Below are positions 36,045 to 45,393 of a DNA stretch of 64,000 nt, piece by piece. The position numbers were made by a program, and so were the translations under genes. The notes below the pieces were generated by a model, which saw nothing but the letters and a program-made list of their open reading frames with translations, ran no database searches and was not told the DNA's origin. How positions within the stretch are numbered: position 1 is the first letter of the stretch; the number at the start of each line of letters is the position of its first letter. Source of the DNA: Actinobacillus capsulatus DSM 19761 (GTDB lineage Bacteria; Pseudomonadota; Gammaproteobacteria; Enterobacterales; Pasteurellaceae); assembly GCF_000374285.1 (NCBI RefSeq), contig NZ_KB893946.1:1-64000 (forward strand), in the 5' to 3' direction.

Positions 36045-37246
36045 TGGATATCCAACAAATAACAGCATTTAGATCTCAGTTTCCTTTTTTTAAGCAGCAA
36101 GCCGAATGGACCTATCTGGATTCGGCGGCAACAACCTTAAAACCCCAAATATTAATTGATGGCACTACTGAATTTTATGCCTCGGCTGGTTCGGTACATC
36201 GTAGCCAATATGATCTCGCACAAAGCCAAGCCTATGAACGGGCGAGAGATCTCATTGTCTCTCGTTTTAATGTCGAGTCTCGCAATGCGGTAATTTGGAC
36301 GAGCGGCACCACCCATGCAATTAATTTAGTGGCGTATGGATTGGAATATTTACTGGAGGCAGGAGATGAAATCATTATTTCCGTTGCTGAACATCATGCG
36401 AATTTTATTCCGTGGCAACAATTAGCGCTGCGTAAGCAAGCAAAATTGATCGTTTTACCATTAGATGCAAATTTTCAGCTAAATCCGACCGCTTTACAGC
36501 AGGCTATTTCTAAAAGAACTAAAGTTGTTGCCTTGAATTTAGTTTCAAATCTCACTGGCGTACGCCAGCCGGTTGAGCAGCTAATCCCAATCATTCGCCA
36601 ACATTCGAATGCAAACATTTTATTGGATTGTGCCCAAGCGGTATGTTGCGAAAAGGTCGATGTGCAAAAACTGGATGCGGATTTTTATGCTTTTTCCGCA
36701 CATAAAATGTATGGCCCGACCGGTGTCGGTGTGTTAACCGGAAAATTGCAAAGTTTAGAGCAAATTCGACCGCTATTTTTCGGTGGTAAAATGCTGAGTG
36801 ATGTATCCGAATCAACACTTTCTGTTGCTGATTTGCCTTATCGCTTAGAAGCCGGTACGCCAAATATTGCCGGTATTATTGGTTTTGGTGCAATTTTGGA
36901 GTGGCTGGAGCAGTGGAATTTCGACGAACTGAATCAAACAGTTGAATGTTTAGCGAAAGAAACTTACAAGCGGTTAAAAAATTATAAAAATATTCAAATT
37001 TTTTCTCAGCCGGGCTGTTCTACCATAAGCTTTGCATTTCAAAGGATTCATCATGCCGATATTGCGGCAATTATGACGGAACGTAAGATCGCTTTACGTA
37101 GCGGTGAACATTGTGCAAAACCTTATTTGGGCTATCTTGAACAAGCCGGGACGTTACGTTTATCAATTGCACATTATAACCAAATGGAAGATTTGGAGCG
37201 CTTTTTGGAATCTTTAGATCTAGCACTGGAGATTTTGGCGGATTAG
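36044..37246 (+). CDS. csdA: Cysteine desulfurase CsdA/SufS family
   Basis: This PLP enzyme takes sulfur from cysteine for Fe-S clusters or other sulfur carriers. The 400-residue group II desulfurase has TYLDSAATTLKP at the N-terminus, VAEHHANFIPWQ, LDCAQAV, the PLP lysine in FSAHKMYGPTGVGVLTG, and the active Cys in ALRSGEHCAKPYL. Length fits CsdA (401) or SufS (406). No sufE, csdE or iscU-like gene is adjacent, so the specific role is open. Start overlaps the nuclease stop. It contains USS-like cores. Confidence 0.88.
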   Translation: MDIQQITAFRSQFPFFKQQAEWTYLDSAATTLKPQILIDGTTEFYASAGSVHRSQYDLAQSQAYERARDLIVSRFNVESRNAVIWTSGTTHAINLVAYGLEYLLEAGDEIIISVAEHHANFIPWQQLALRKQAKLIVLPLDANFQLNPTALQQAISKRTKVVALNLVSNLTGVRQPVEQLIPIIRQHSNANILLDCAQAVCCEKVDVQKLDADFYAFSAHKMYGPTGVGVLTGKLQSLEQIRPLFFGGKMLSDVSESTLSVADLPYRLEAGTPNIAGIIGFGAILEWLEQWNFDELNQTVECLAKETYKRLKNYKNIQIFSQPGCSTISFAFQRIHHADIAAIMTERKIALRSGEHCAKPYLGYLEQAGTLRLSIAHYNQMEDLERFLESLDLALEILAD

Positions 37247-37355
37247 ATCAAAAAAATATGAAAATTTGCTAGAATGAATACCCTAAATAAGGTAATCTTC
37301 ACGCCAATTTCCGATTTATTTTAAAATTTTAAATTTATAGCAAAAGGTGTCTAAA

Positions 37356-38330
37356 ATGGCTAAACAAATCAAAAAAATTGCCGTATTAACGAGTGGTGGT
37401 GATGCGCCGGGTATGAATGCCGCGATTCGTGGTGTCGTTCGTGCAGCACTGAATGAAGATTTAGAGGTATACGGTATCCAAGACGGTTATTATGGTTTAT
37501 ATAATGATAAAGTCATCCAATTAGATCGTCGTTCTGTATCAGAGACAATTAACCGAGGCGGTACATTCTTAGGTTCTGCTCGCTTCCCGCAATTTAAAGA
37601 TCCTGAAGTCCGTAAGCAAGCGGTGGAAACACTGAAAAAATATGAAATTGATGCATTAGTTGTTATCGGTGGTGATGGCTCTTACATGGGCGCGAAACTA
37701 TTAACTGAAGAATTTGGCTATCCTTGCATCGGTTTACCGGGCACGATCGATAACGATATCGTAGGTACAGACTATACAATCGGTTACCAAACAGCATTAG
37801 AAACGGCTGTGGAAGCTATTGACCGTTTACGTGATACTTCTACTTCGCACCAACGTATTTCAATCGTTGAAATCATGGGACGCCACTGTGGTGATTTGAC
37901 CATTAGTGCAGCGCTTGCAAGCGGTTGTGAATATATTGTCGTGCCGGAAAAAGGTTTAGATAAAGAGTCATTAATGCGTAATATTGATGAAGGCTTTAAA
38001 AAAGGTAAGCGCCATGCAATTATTGCGATTACCGAGTTAATGACGGATGTACATCAATTAGCGAAAGAAATTGAAGCTCGTTTCGGTCATGAAACGCGTG
38101 CAACGGTATTAGGTCACATTCAACGTGGTGGTGCGCCTTGTCCGTTTGACCGTATCTTAGCGTCACGTATGGGTGTATATGCAGTAGATTTATTGTTGCA
38201 AGGTTATGGCGGTCGTTGTGTTGGTATCCAAAATGAGAAATTGGTACACCACGATATCATTGATGCAATTAACAATATGCGTCGTCCGTTCAAAGATGAA
38301 TTGTTCGATGCAGCTAGAAAATTATTCTAA
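37356..38330 (+). CDS. pfkA: 6-phosphofructokinase I
   Basis: PfkA phosphorylates fructose-6-phosphate, the committed glycolytic step. The 324-residue protein starts [26 protein letters not shown], has the ATP-binding GGDGSYMGA, the catalytic GTIDNDI (Asp), [12 protein letters not shown], and [12 protein letters not shown]. Length is near E. coli PfkA (320). ATG 37356 is preferred over an in-frame GTG at 37347, because AAAGG lies 8 nt before it. It is followed by a terminator. Two other glycolytic genes, pyk and eno, are in the window but unlinked. Confidence 0.96.
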   Translation: MAKQIKKIAVLTSGGDAPGMNAAIRGVVRAALNEDLEVYGIQDGYYGLYNDKVIQLDRRSVSETINRGGTFLGSARFPQFKDPEVRKQAVETLKKYEIDALVVIGGDGSYMGAKLLTEEFGYPCIGLPGTIDNDIVGTDYTIGYQTALETAVEAIDRLRDTSTSHQRISIVEIMGRHCGDLTISAALASGCEYIVVPEKGLDKESLMRNIDEGFKKGKRHAIIAITELMTDVHQLAKEIEARFGHETRATVLGHIQRGGAPCPFDRILASRMGVYAVDLLLQGYGGRCVGIQNEKLVHHDIIDAINNMRRPFKDELFDAARKLF

Positions 38331-38344
38331 TTTTTCTTAAAATC

Positions 38345-38374
38345 AAAAGGCGGCTTAAGTAAGTCGCCTTTTTT
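38345..38374 (+). terminator. terminator after pfkA
   Basis: AAAAGGCGGCTTA pairs with TAAGTCGCCTTTT (one mismatch) and runs into TT. Confidence 0.85.
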
Positions 38375-38393
38375 ATTTGCATAAGGAAAATTT

Positions 38394-39104
38394 ATGTTTA
38401 ATGATAAGCCGGTTATTTCAAACCAGCACGGTGCATTAGCTATGGCATTTATTCCTTTTTTATACGGAATGTTTGCCTCGACCCCAACGCTTAATCATCT
38501 CTTTTTAGGCTTAGCGTGGCTGTTTCTTTATTTATTTTCTTACCCTTTTCTTTCATTATTTAGCAAAAAGCCGACAACTCGTAACAAAAAGTGGGCGCTC
38601 ATTTATGTTCTGATTAGCTTACTCTGTGCAATACCGGTTTTGCTTGCGATTCCTCAAATTTTGCAATTTTTAGCGTTAATCTTACCGCTTGCAGCGATTC
38701 AAATTTATTATGCAAAACAACGAGATGAACGCCATTTGTTGAATGATATCGCCGGTTATTTAACTTTCGGCGTGATAGGTATGGCAAGTTTCTATCTTGT
38801 AGAACAGCAGTTTAATTGGGAGATTTTAATTCATCCCACCGTATTTTTTATCGGGGCAACCTTATATGTAAAAAGTATGGTGCGAGAACGTAAAAATCCG
38901 CTGTATATGGAACTGAGTATCGGTTTTCATCTACTGTTTTCGATTATTTATTTAATGTTTGGATATCTGTGGCTATTTGCGGTGTATTTGATTGCGTTAG
39001 CGCGTGCAATTGTCGTGCCGAGTTTCGGTTGGAATGTGAAGCAGGTAGGGATGTTTGAGTTTCCTGTTATCCTCATTTTTATGATTAGCTTAATTTTTGG
39101 ATAA
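38394..39104 (+). CDS. YwiC-like integral membrane protein
   Basis: This 236-residue, very hydrophobic protein has about 7-8 membrane helices and the family start KPVISNQHGALAMAFIPFLYG, which matches the YwiC-like family (named after B. subtilis ywiC). No function is established. A central short motif YYAKQRDERHLLNDIAGYLTFG (about residues 105-126) is probably the conserved polar loop. It stands alone between two terminators. Confidence 0.78.
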   Translation: MFNDKPVISNQHGALAMAFIPFLYGMFASTPTLNHLFLGLAWLFLYLFSYPFLSLFSKKPTTRNKKWALIYVLISLLCAIPVLLAIPQILQFLALILPLAAIQIYYAKQRDERHLLNDIAGYLTFGVIGMASFYLVEQQFNWEILIHPTVFFIGATLYVKSMVRERKNPLYMELSIGFHLLFSIIYLMFGYLWLFAVYLIALARAIVVPSFGWNVKQVGMFEFPVILIFMISLIFG

Positions 39105-39105
39105 G

Positions 39106-39144
39106 AAAAGGCGCTCATACAATGTAAGAGCGCCTTTGTTTTTT
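39106..39144. terminator. bidirectional terminator between the YwiC-like gene and rluD
   Basis: AAAAGGCGCTC pairs with GAGCGCCTTT, followed by TTTTT on the plus side, between two converging genes. Confidence 0.85.
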
Positions 39145-39154
39145 AGTTACTTAA

Positions 39155-40132
39155 TTAGTAATCTAAATCGTCTTTATATAACTGATAATCCGCTTTTAAC
39201 GCCTCAATTAACTCAACGAAATCGTCCGGTAGCGGTGCGTGCCATTCCATCAGCTCACCGGTAATCGGGTGTTCTAAACGTAGCATGGTTGCGTGTAATG
39301 CTTGACGCTGGAAGCCTCGTAATACCGCTAAAAACGCTTCGCTTGCTCCTTTCGGCGGACGAGGACGTCCACCATAAAGTTGATCACCTAATAATGGATG
39401 CGCAATATGTGCCATATGTACACGGATTTGGTGAGTACGACCGGTTTCCAAGCGTAAACGCAGACGAGTATAGTTACGGAAGCGTTCCATAATACGATAA
39501 TGGGTTACTGCCGGTTTACCCATTGGATGTACTGCCATTGCGGTACGTTTGGTCGGGTGGCGTGCCATAGGCTCATCCACTTTACCGCCTTGTGTCATTA
39601 CACCGCTTGCTACCGCTTCATATTCACGTGTAATACGGCGTTTTTGTAGAGCTGTAACTAAGTGGGTTTGTGCCGGAATATTTTTGGCTACCACCATTAA
39701 ACCGGTTGTATCTTTATCCAAACGATGCACAATACCTGCACGAGGCACTTCCGCAATCGGTGGATAGTAATGTAATAGAGCATTCAACACTGTGCCATCC
39801 GGATTACCGGCGCCCGGGTGGACAACTAAATCTTTCGGTTTATTAATCACAAGAATATCATCGTCTTCATAGACGATATTTAACGGAATATCTTGTGGTT
39901 CAAAACGTACTTCTTCTTCGATTTCCGCTTGAACCTCGATAAGTTCGCCACCGAATACTTTTTCGCGCGCTTTGTTTACAATATTGCCGTTTACTTTCAC
40001 TAAATCACTTTCAATCCACACCTTTAAACGTGAACGAGAATAATCAGGGAAAAGTTGCGCCAGCGCTTGGTCTAAACGAGCGCCGAGTAAATCCGCCGAA
40101 ACCTCGGCAGTTAATGTCATTTGTTGAGTCAT
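39155..40132 (-). CDS. rluD: 23S rRNA pseudouridine synthase D
   Basis: RluD makes pseudouridines 1911, 1915 and 1917 in helix 69 of 23S rRNA. The 325-residue protein has an S4 RNA-binding domain (about 17-77, RLDQALAQLFPDYSRSRLKVWIESDLVKVNG) and a RluA-type catalytic domain with HRLDKDTTGLMVVAK (catalytic Asp), RRITREYEAV, and GRTHQIRVHMAHIAHPLLGD. Length matches E. coli (326). It is divergent from bamD, the rluD-bamD arrangement also seen in E. coli. Confidence 0.96.
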   Translation of the reverse strand: MTQQMTLTAEVSADLLGARLDQALAQLFPDYSRSRLKVWIESDLVKVNGNIVNKAREKVFGGELIEVQAEIEEEVRFEPQDIPLNIVYEDDDILVINKPKDLVVHPGAGNPDGTVLNALLHYYPPIAEVPRAGIVHRLDKDTTGLMVVAKNIPAQTHLVTALQKRRITREYEAVASGVMTQGGKVDEPMARHPTKRTAMAVHPMGKPAVTHYRIMERFRNYTRLRLRLETGRTHQIRVHMAHIAHPLLGDQLYGGRPRPPKGASEAFLAVLRGFQRQALHATMLRLEHPITGELMEWHAPLPDDFVELIEALKADYQLYKDDLDY

Positions 40133-40200
40133 TAAAGATAAATTCCAAAATTTGTCTGTTGCTTATTTGAATAGGTTCTATAAAATAGGGCAATTGGTAT

Positions 40201-40227
40201 GAACTTAGCAAAGTGCCATTGGTCAAA
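40201..40227 (+). promoter_or_regulatory. sigma-E-like promoter for bamD
   Basis: GAACTT (40201-40206), 16 nt, then TCAAA (40223-40227) fits the sigma-E pattern GGAACTT-N16-TCnnA. bamD is a sigma-E regulon gene in E. coli. A 16-bp perfect palindrome TGGTCAAATTTGACCA (40220-40235) overlaps the -10. The leader to ATG 40285 would be about 50 nt. Confidence 0.6.
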
Positions 40228-40284
40228 TTTGACCATTGTACATCAACTTTTGGTCATAGACACTTTTTTATAGGTAAAATCATT

Positions 40285-41067
40285 ATGCGTAAATTCACAT
40301 CTCTTGCTTCGCTGATGTTAGCGGGGCTTTTAGTAATAGGTTGTTCTAACAGTGCGAATAAAGAATTAGAAGAATCATCCGCACAAGATCTCTACACTAA
40401 AGGGCAGACCTATTTACAAGATGGCGATTATAACTCAGCAATTCGTTATTTAGACGCGGTTGGTACCAAAGGTGGTCAACAAACTGCATTCGGTGAGCAA
40501 ACTCAATTAAGTTTAATTTATGCAAATTATAAAGTCGGTGAGTATTATAAAGCATTGGATGCGGCAGAGCGTTTTGTGCGAGCTTATCCAAACAGTGGGA
40601 GCATGGATTATGTTTACTATTTAGCCGGTTTAAGTAATGCACGTTTAGGTGATAACTTTATTCAAGATTTCTTTGGTGTAAATCGTGCGTCTCGTGCATT
40701 AGATAGTGTACGTAATGCGTATGGTAGCTTCCAAACGATTGTACAGCATTATCCGCAAAGCAAATATGCGCAAGATGCAAAAAATTGGATGGGTTATTTA
40801 ATCAATCGTATGGCAGAACACGAGTTAGCGATTGTTAAATTCTATGATGATCGTGAAGCTTATGTTGCGGTGGTAAATCGTGTAGAAGAAATGATGCGTT
40901 TCTATCCGGAAAGTAAACCAACATACGAAGCTTTAGCTTATATGCAAAAGGCTTATGAGCAAATCGGAATCAAAGATTCGGCAGAGAAAGTTGCTGCATT
41001 AATTGAAGCGAATAAGGATAAAAGCTTCCCGGAAATCATTAAGCCTGCATATAGCGAACAGTTCTAA
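40285..41067 (+). CDS. bamD: Outer membrane assembly lipoprotein BamD (ComL)
   Basis: BamD is the essential lipoprotein partner of BamA that inserts outer-membrane proteins. The 260-residue precursor has a signal peptide with lipobox LLVIGC (about residues 15-20), then five TPR-like repeats ([28 protein letters not shown] and so on, about 34-240). Length is close to E. coli BamD (245). ATG 40285 gives the signal peptide; the upstream frame to 40213 does not. It was first called ComL because of competence effects in Neisseria. tsaD follows after a terminator. Confidence 0.95.
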   Translation: MRKFTSLASLMLAGLLVIGCSNSANKELEESSAQDLYTKGQTYLQDGDYNSAIRYLDAVGTKGGQQTAFGEQTQLSLIYANYKVGEYYKALDAAERFVRAYPNSGSMDYVYYLAGLSNARLGDNFIQDFFGVNRASRALDSVRNAYGSFQTIVQHYPQSKYAQDAKNWMGYLINRMAEHELAIVKFYDDREAYVAVVNRVEEMMRFYPESKPTYEALAYMQKAYEQIGIKDSAEKVAALIEANKDKSFPEIIKPAYSEQF

Positions 41068-41103
41068 TCAAGCGGTTGATTTTTATAAAAGTTTTGCAAT
41101 TCT

Positions 41104-41134
41104 AGGGGCGTTATTTTTGAATAATGCCCCTTTC
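41104..41134 (+). terminator. terminator after bamD
   Basis: AGGGGCGTTATT pairs with AATAATGCCCCT and is followed by TTT, in the 91-bp gap before tsaD. The gap also holds one USS-like core. Confidence 0.7.
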
Positions 41135-41158
41135 CCATTTCATAAAAAAGAAGAAAAT

Positions 41159-42190
41159 ATGCGAATTTTAGGTATTGAAACTTCCTGTGACGAAACAGGA
41201 GTGGCAATTTATGATGAACATAAAGGTTTGGTTGCCAACCAACTTTATAGCCAAATCGAAATGCACGCAGATTACGGTGGTGTTGTGCCGGAACTAGCTT
41301 CTCGAGATCATATCCGTAAAACGTTACCGCTCATCCAAGAAGCATTGAAAGAAGCGAATTTAACCGCAGATGATATTGACGGTGTCACCTATACGGCGGG
41401 TCCGGGGTTAGTTGGCGCATTGCTAGTTGGCTCTACTATTGCCCGTTCGCTCGCCTATGCGTGGAATGTACCGGCACTTGGTGTTCATCATATGGAAGGT
41501 CATTTGATGGCACCAATGTTAGAAGATAATCCGCCGGAATTCCCATTTGTAGCGTTACTGATTTCAGGCGGACATACGCAACTAGTCAAAGTAGATGGCG
41601 TAGGGCAGTATGATATTTTAGGTGAGTCAATTGATGATGCAGCAGGTGAGGCCTTCGATAAAACCGGCAAATTACTTGGATTAGATTATCCGGCAGGTGT
41701 GGCGGTATCGCAATTAGCTGAGAAAGGTACACCGAATCGTTTCGTATTTCCTCGTCCAATGACAGACAGACCGGGGCTTGATTTTAGTTTTTCCGGCCTA
41801 AAAACCTTTGCGGCTAATACGATTAATGCCTATTTAGATGAGAGTGGTCAGTTGGATCAACAAATTCGTTGCGACATCGCCCATGCTTTCCAACAAGCAG
41901 TGGTGGATACTATTCTCATCAAATGTAAGCGAGCCTTACAGCAAACCGGCTATAAACGTCTCGTTATAGCGGGTGGTGTAAGTGCCAATAAACAATTACG
42001 CGCCGATTTAGCCGACATGATGAAAAACTTAAAAGGCGAAGTATATTATCCTCGCCCACAATTCTGTACCGATAACGGTGCAATGATTGCTTATACCGGC
42101 TTTTTACGCTTAAAGAACGGTGAAACCACCGATTTGAGCGTGAGTGTTAAACCTCGCTGGTCAATGACTGAACTATCGAAGATTGGGTAA
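41159..42190 (+). CDS. tsaD: tRNA N6-threonylcarbamoyltransferase TsaD
   Basis: TsaD is the catalytic Kae1/Gcp subunit that puts threonylcarbamoyl on A37 of tRNA. The 343-residue protein begins [19 protein letters not shown], has the metal-binding [12 protein letters not shown] (about residues 109-120), [26 protein letters not shown], and [10 protein letters not shown]. Length is near E. coli (337). The start is ATG 41159. The partner TsaE is encoded at 25743-26234. Confidence 0.96.
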   Translation: MRILGIETSCDETGVAIYDEHKGLVANQLYSQIEMHADYGGVVPELASRDHIRKTLPLIQEALKEANLTADDIDGVTYTAGPGLVGALLVGSTIARSLAYAWNVPALGVHHMEGHLMAPMLEDNPPEFPFVALLISGGHTQLVKVDGVGQYDILGESIDDAAGEAFDKTGKLLGLDYPAGVAVSQLAEKGTPNRFVFPRPMTDRPGLDFSFSGLKTFAANTINAYLDESGQLDQQIRCDIAHAFQQAVVDTILIKCKRALQQTGYKRLVIAGGVSANKQLRADLADMMKNLKGEVYYPRPQFCTDNGAMIAYTGFLRLKNGETTDLSVSVKPRWSMTELSKIG

Positions 42191-42364
42191 GGTTATTGTA
42201 GAAATTTATATTTACTTTAAAAATTCCAGTAACTTTTATTATCCTTGGAAACTACAAGTTTGGATAAAGAAGATTCGGAAAAGAATATTCAAAACCATAT
42301 GAAATATAAACGTAATTTTGTAAAAAATATGTAGTAAGTATATAGATTTTAAATGAGGAAAAAA

Positions 42365-42670
42365 ATGAACGTAGCAGAATTTCACCAAAAGATTGAACAA
42401 GTATGGCAACAAATCGAAGAAAAAATTGATGATGAAGGTTTAAGTGTCGATACTGAAATTCAAGGTGCGGTGTGTACATTAACTTTTGATGATGAATCAC
42501 AAATTGTTATCAACAAACAAGAGGCAATGCTAGAGTTATGGCTTGCTAGTAAATTAGGCGGCTTCCATTTTGCTTATCGTAACGGTGAATGGGTTACTGC
42601 AGAAGGGCACTCTTTCTGGACGTATCTTGAAGAGGCTTTTGCTCGTCATGGTGAACAAATCAGCTTTTAA
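42365..42670 (+). CDS. cyaY: Iron-binding frataxin-like protein CyaY
   Basis: CyaY binds iron and the IscS desulfurase and modulates Fe-S cluster assembly. The 101-residue protein has an acidic N-terminal helix (EFHQKIEQVWQQIEEKIDDEG) and a beta-sheet with VDTEIQGAVCTLTFDDESQIVINKQEAMLELWLASKLGGFHFAYRNGEWV. Length is close to E. coli (106). GAGG precedes ATG 42365. The 174-bp gap upstream shows nothing else. recQ follows; the two are not functionally linked. Confidence 0.95.
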   Translation: MNVAEFHQKIEQVWQQIEEKIDDEGLSVDTEIQGAVCTLTFDDESQIVINKQEAMLELWLASKLGGFHFAYRNGEWVTAEGHSFWTYLEEAFARHGEQISF

Positions 42671-42753
42671 TTAATAAGCGGCCGTTTTTGTAAAAAATTT
42701 TGCAAATTTGGTTACTTGTCTATTTCCTTTTAGCTTATCTTATTGGAATCACA

Positions 42754-44562
42754 ATGCAATTATCTCAAACTGCTGCCAAAGATGTGTTAAATAATGTCTT
42801 CGGTTATCAATCTTTTCGTCACGGACAACAAGAGGTAATTGATTCGGTTTTAGCGGGAAGAGATTGCCTTGTGATTATGACCACCGGCGGCGGTAAGTCG
42901 CTTTGTTATCAAGTACCTGCACTTTGCTTAGACGGCATTACGCTGGTGATTTCTCCACTGATTTCCTTGATGAAAGATCAGGTTGATCAGCTACTTACTA
43001 ATGGTATTGAAGCTGGTTTCTTAAATTCCACTCAAACGTTTGAAGAACAACAAGAAGTTGAGCAGAAAGCACTTTCTGGTCATCTAAAATTACTTTATCT
43101 CTCACCGGAAAAAGTGATGACCCAAGGGTTCTTCCATTTTATTTCATTATGTAAAATTAGCCTGATTGCAGTTGATGAAGCGCATTGTGTTTCGCAGTGG
43201 GGGCATGATTTTCGTCCGGAATACACCTTATTGGGTAATTTGCGTAATACATTTCCGAATGTGCCACTTATGGCATTGACGGCAACCGCAGATCCAACAA
43301 CTCGTCACGATATTCTGCAACACTTACGCTTAAAAGCACCGCATACTTATTTAGGCAGTTTTGATCGCCCGAATATTCGCTATACGGTACAAGAGAAATT
43401 TAAGCCAATTGAGCAGTTGGCAAAGTTTATCAGTAAGCAACAGGGCAAGAGCGGTATAGTTTATTGTAATAGCCGTAAAAAAGTTGAAGAAATTACCGAG
43501 AAGCTTGCGGCACGTAAAATTTCGGTGATGGGTTATCATGCAGGCATGTCAGTTCAGCGACGTGAAACGGTTCAAAATGCGTTTCAGCGAGATAATATTC
43601 AAGTTGTGGTTGCTACCATTGCTTTTGGGATGGGGATTAATAAATCGAATGTGCGTTTTGTCGTGCATTTTGATTTGCCGCGCAGTATCGAATCTTACTA
43701 TCAAGAAACCGGGCGTGCAGGACGTGATGATTTACCCTCTGAAGCGGTATTATTTTATGATCCTGCCGATTATGCGTGGCTGCAAAAAGTGTTATTAGAA
43801 GAACCGGAAAGTGAGCTGCGCGATATAAAACAACATAAATTACAAGCGATCGGCGCCTTTGCCGAATCACAAACCTGTCGCCGTTTAGTTCTGTTGAACT
43901 ATTTTGGTGAATCACGCCAAGAGCCTTGTAAAAACTGCGATATCTGTTTGGATCCACCTCGTAAATATGATGGGACATTGGATGCGCAAAAAGTAATGTC
44001 GGTGATTTATCGTACCGGTCAAACTTTTGGTGCGCATCATGTGATTGGCGTATTACGTGGTTTGAATAATCAGAAAATTCGTCAGTTTAATCATGATCAG
44101 CTTTCAGTGTACGGCATCGGCAAAGATCAAAGCCAAGATTATTGGCTAAGTATTATTCGTCAACTGATTCACCTCGGTCTAATTCGCCAAAATATTGTTA
44201 ATCATTCGGCATTACAGCTCACAGAAGAGGCTCGCCCGGTGTTGCGTTCGGAGAAAAAACTTGAATTAGCAATGCCTCGCTTAACGTTCTCAGCAACGGC
44301 TTATGTACTGAAACAAACTTCTGTTCGTTATGATAAAGATTTATTTGCTCGTCTACGTTTTCTACGTAAACAAATTGCCGATAAAGAAAATATCCCTCCT
44401 TATGTGGTATTCAATGATGCGACTTTGCAAGAAATGGCGGAATTTTTACCACTTAGTGAAATGGAAATGTTGGATATTAATGGCGTCGGAGAACGTAAAT
44501 TAGAACGTTTTGGCGGTGCATTTTTAAGTTTGATTCAAGAACATTGTGATAACCGCAAATAA
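42754..44562 (+). CDS. recQ: ATP-dependent DNA helicase RecQ
   Basis: RecQ is a 3'-5' helicase of the RecF pathway. The 602-residue protein has superfamily 2 motifs: the N-terminal [14 protein letters not shown], Walker [13 protein letters not shown] (about residues 45-57), [17 protein letters not shown] (about 146-162), TATADPTTR, the C-terminal RecA-like motifs [11 protein letters not shown] and [12 protein letters not shown], an RQC zinc site with [12 protein letters not shown] and CKNCDIC, and a C-terminal HRDC domain (about 525-602). Length matches E. coli (609). ATG 42754 is chosen; the upstream frame lies in a decayed USS pair. Confidence 0.96.
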   Translation: MQLSQTAAKDVLNNVFGYQSFRHGQQEVIDSVLAGRDCLVIMTTGGGKSLCYQVPALCLDGITLVISPLISLMKDQVDQLLTNGIEAGFLNSTQTFEEQQEVEQKALSGHLKLLYLSPEKVMTQGFFHFISLCKISLIAVDEAHCVSQWGHDFRPEYTLLGNLRNTFPNVPLMALTATADPTTRHDILQHLRLKAPHTYLGSFDRPNIRYTVQEKFKPIEQLAKFISKQQGKSGIVYCNSRKKVEEITEKLAARKISVMGYHAGMSVQRRETVQNAFQRDNIQVVVATIAFGMGINKSNVRFVVHFDLPRSIESYYQETGRAGRDDLPSEAVLFYDPADYAWLQKVLLEEPESELRDIKQHKLQAIGAFAESQTCRRLVLLNYFGESRQEPCKNCDICLDPPRKYDGTLDAQKVMSVIYRTGQTFGAHHVIGVLRGLNNQKIRQFNHDQLSVYGIGKDQSQDYWLSIIRQLIHLGLIRQNIVNHSALQLTEEARPVLRSEKKLELAMPRLTFSATAYVLKQTSVRYDKDLFARLRFLRKQIADKENIPPYVVFNDATLQEMAEFLPLSEMEMLDINGVGERKLERFGGAFLSLIQEHCDNRK

Positions 44563-44611
44563 AAACTGCACTTAAAATCACGTGAGCTCAAAGTGAAATT
44601 AAGTGCAGCTT
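44563..44611 (-). terminator. terminator for the small exported protein gene
   Basis: CTGCACTTAA and TTAAGTGCAG form a 10-bp stem with a long loop. On the minus strand it is followed by TTTTTATTT, so it ends the gene at 44623-44814. Confidence 0.6.
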
Positions 44612-44622
44612 ATCAATTCAAA

Positions 44623-44814
44623 TTATTTGCCTTGTTCAGCCCATAATTTTGCGATGCATTGGTTTGCAGCGTATACCAATTTACCTTCTTTAGTAATGTA
44701 AGGTGTTGGATCGTATTCACGAGTACAAGCACCTGGGAAGTTAGCCGCATAAGTGCTGGCCGTTGCTGAAAGTAAAGTAACAGTTGCAAGTGTTGCAAGA
44801 ACTAATTTTTTCAT
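44623..44814 (-). CDS. Small exported protein of unknown family, copy 1
   Basis: This encodes a 63-residue precursor with a clear signal peptide (1-23, cut after STYA) and a 40-residue mature part NFPGACTREYDPTPYITKEGKLVYAANQCIAKLWAEQGK. Two cysteines, 23 residues apart, could form a disulfide in the periplasm. AGGAG precedes the ATG at good spacing. A TTGACG-N17-TACAGT promoter and a Fur box lie upstream. I do not recognise the family. A second copy 240 bp away shares the signal peptide and the central TREYDPTPYITKEGKL. Confidence 0.72.
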   Translation of the reverse strand: MKKLVLATLATVTLLSATASTYAANFPGACTREYDPTPYITKEGKLVYAANQCIAKLWAEQGK

Positions 44815-44860
44815 AATGAACTCCTAATAAGTTTTGATATGCAAAGATCAAATACAAGTC

Positions 44861-44875
44861 TGATAATGATTGTCA
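44861..44875 (-). promoter_or_regulatory. Fur box in the leader of the small exported protein gene
   Basis: TGATAATGATTGTCA matches the 7-1-7 Fur consensus TGATAATnATTATCA with one mismatch in 14. It sits just downstream of the predicted start point, where bound Fur would block transcription. It implies iron-repressed expression. Confidence 0.6.
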
Positions 44876-44896
44876 GTCGCGTATTTGATGGGTTGA

Positions 44897-44925
44897 ACTG
44901 TACACAGAACAAAATATAACGTCAA
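44897..44925 (-). promoter_or_regulatory. promoter of the small exported protein gene (copy 1)
   Basis: TTGACG (44920-44925) and TACAGT (44897-44902), 17 nt apart on the minus strand, with the Fur box 20 nt past the -10. Confidence 0.65.
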
Positions 44926-45084
44926 GTGTATTTTTTTATTCTGTATTTAAGGTCAGTCCAGATTTAAAAACTGTAATTTAAAGTAAGTTAAAGCAATGTT
45001 TATTTGGCGTAAATGCTGAGAAATATTGCACGTATCAATAATAAATAGGACTACAACCTACATTGAGGTTTTAGTCCTTGTAAT

Positions 45085-45275
45085 TTATTTATCTTGTTCT
45101 TTCCAAAGAGCAGCAATGCACTGTTCGGTGCATAAATTAATTTGCCTTCTTTAGTGATATAAGGTGTTGGATCATATTCACGGGTACATGCATTAGAGAA
45201 GTTAGTCGCATAGGCGCTAGCTGTTGCTGAAAGTAAAGTAACAGTTTCAAGTGTTGCAAGAATTAGTTTTTTCAT
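45085..45275 (-). pseudogene. Small exported protein, copy 2, frameshifted
   Basis: The reading frame starts MKKLILATLETVTLLSATASAYATNF and matches copy 1 up to KLIYAPN. It then reads SALLLFGKNK and runs on to 45051. Adding one base near 45123 restores QCIAALWKEQDK and a stop at 45085, matching copy 1 (QCIAKLWAEQGK). A 1-nt deletion is the simplest reading, so the second cysteine is lost. The region upstream has a TTGACT-N17-TAAATT promoter but no Fur box seen. It is probably a decayed tandem duplicate. Confidence 0.7.
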
Positions 45276-45393
45276 AATGAATTCCTATAACCTGAAATAA
45301 ATTACAATACATCAAACGATATTTTAGTATAAAAAATGCTTGCTTGATGTATAAAATTTACTCTTTTGATGCTATAGAGTCAAGTATGTTTTT

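Noticed and set aside
42252-42500. Minus-strand frame across the tsaD-cyaY gap
   Set aside because: It lies mainly on AT-rich DNA and the antisense of cyaY, without a ribosome site or recognisable motif.
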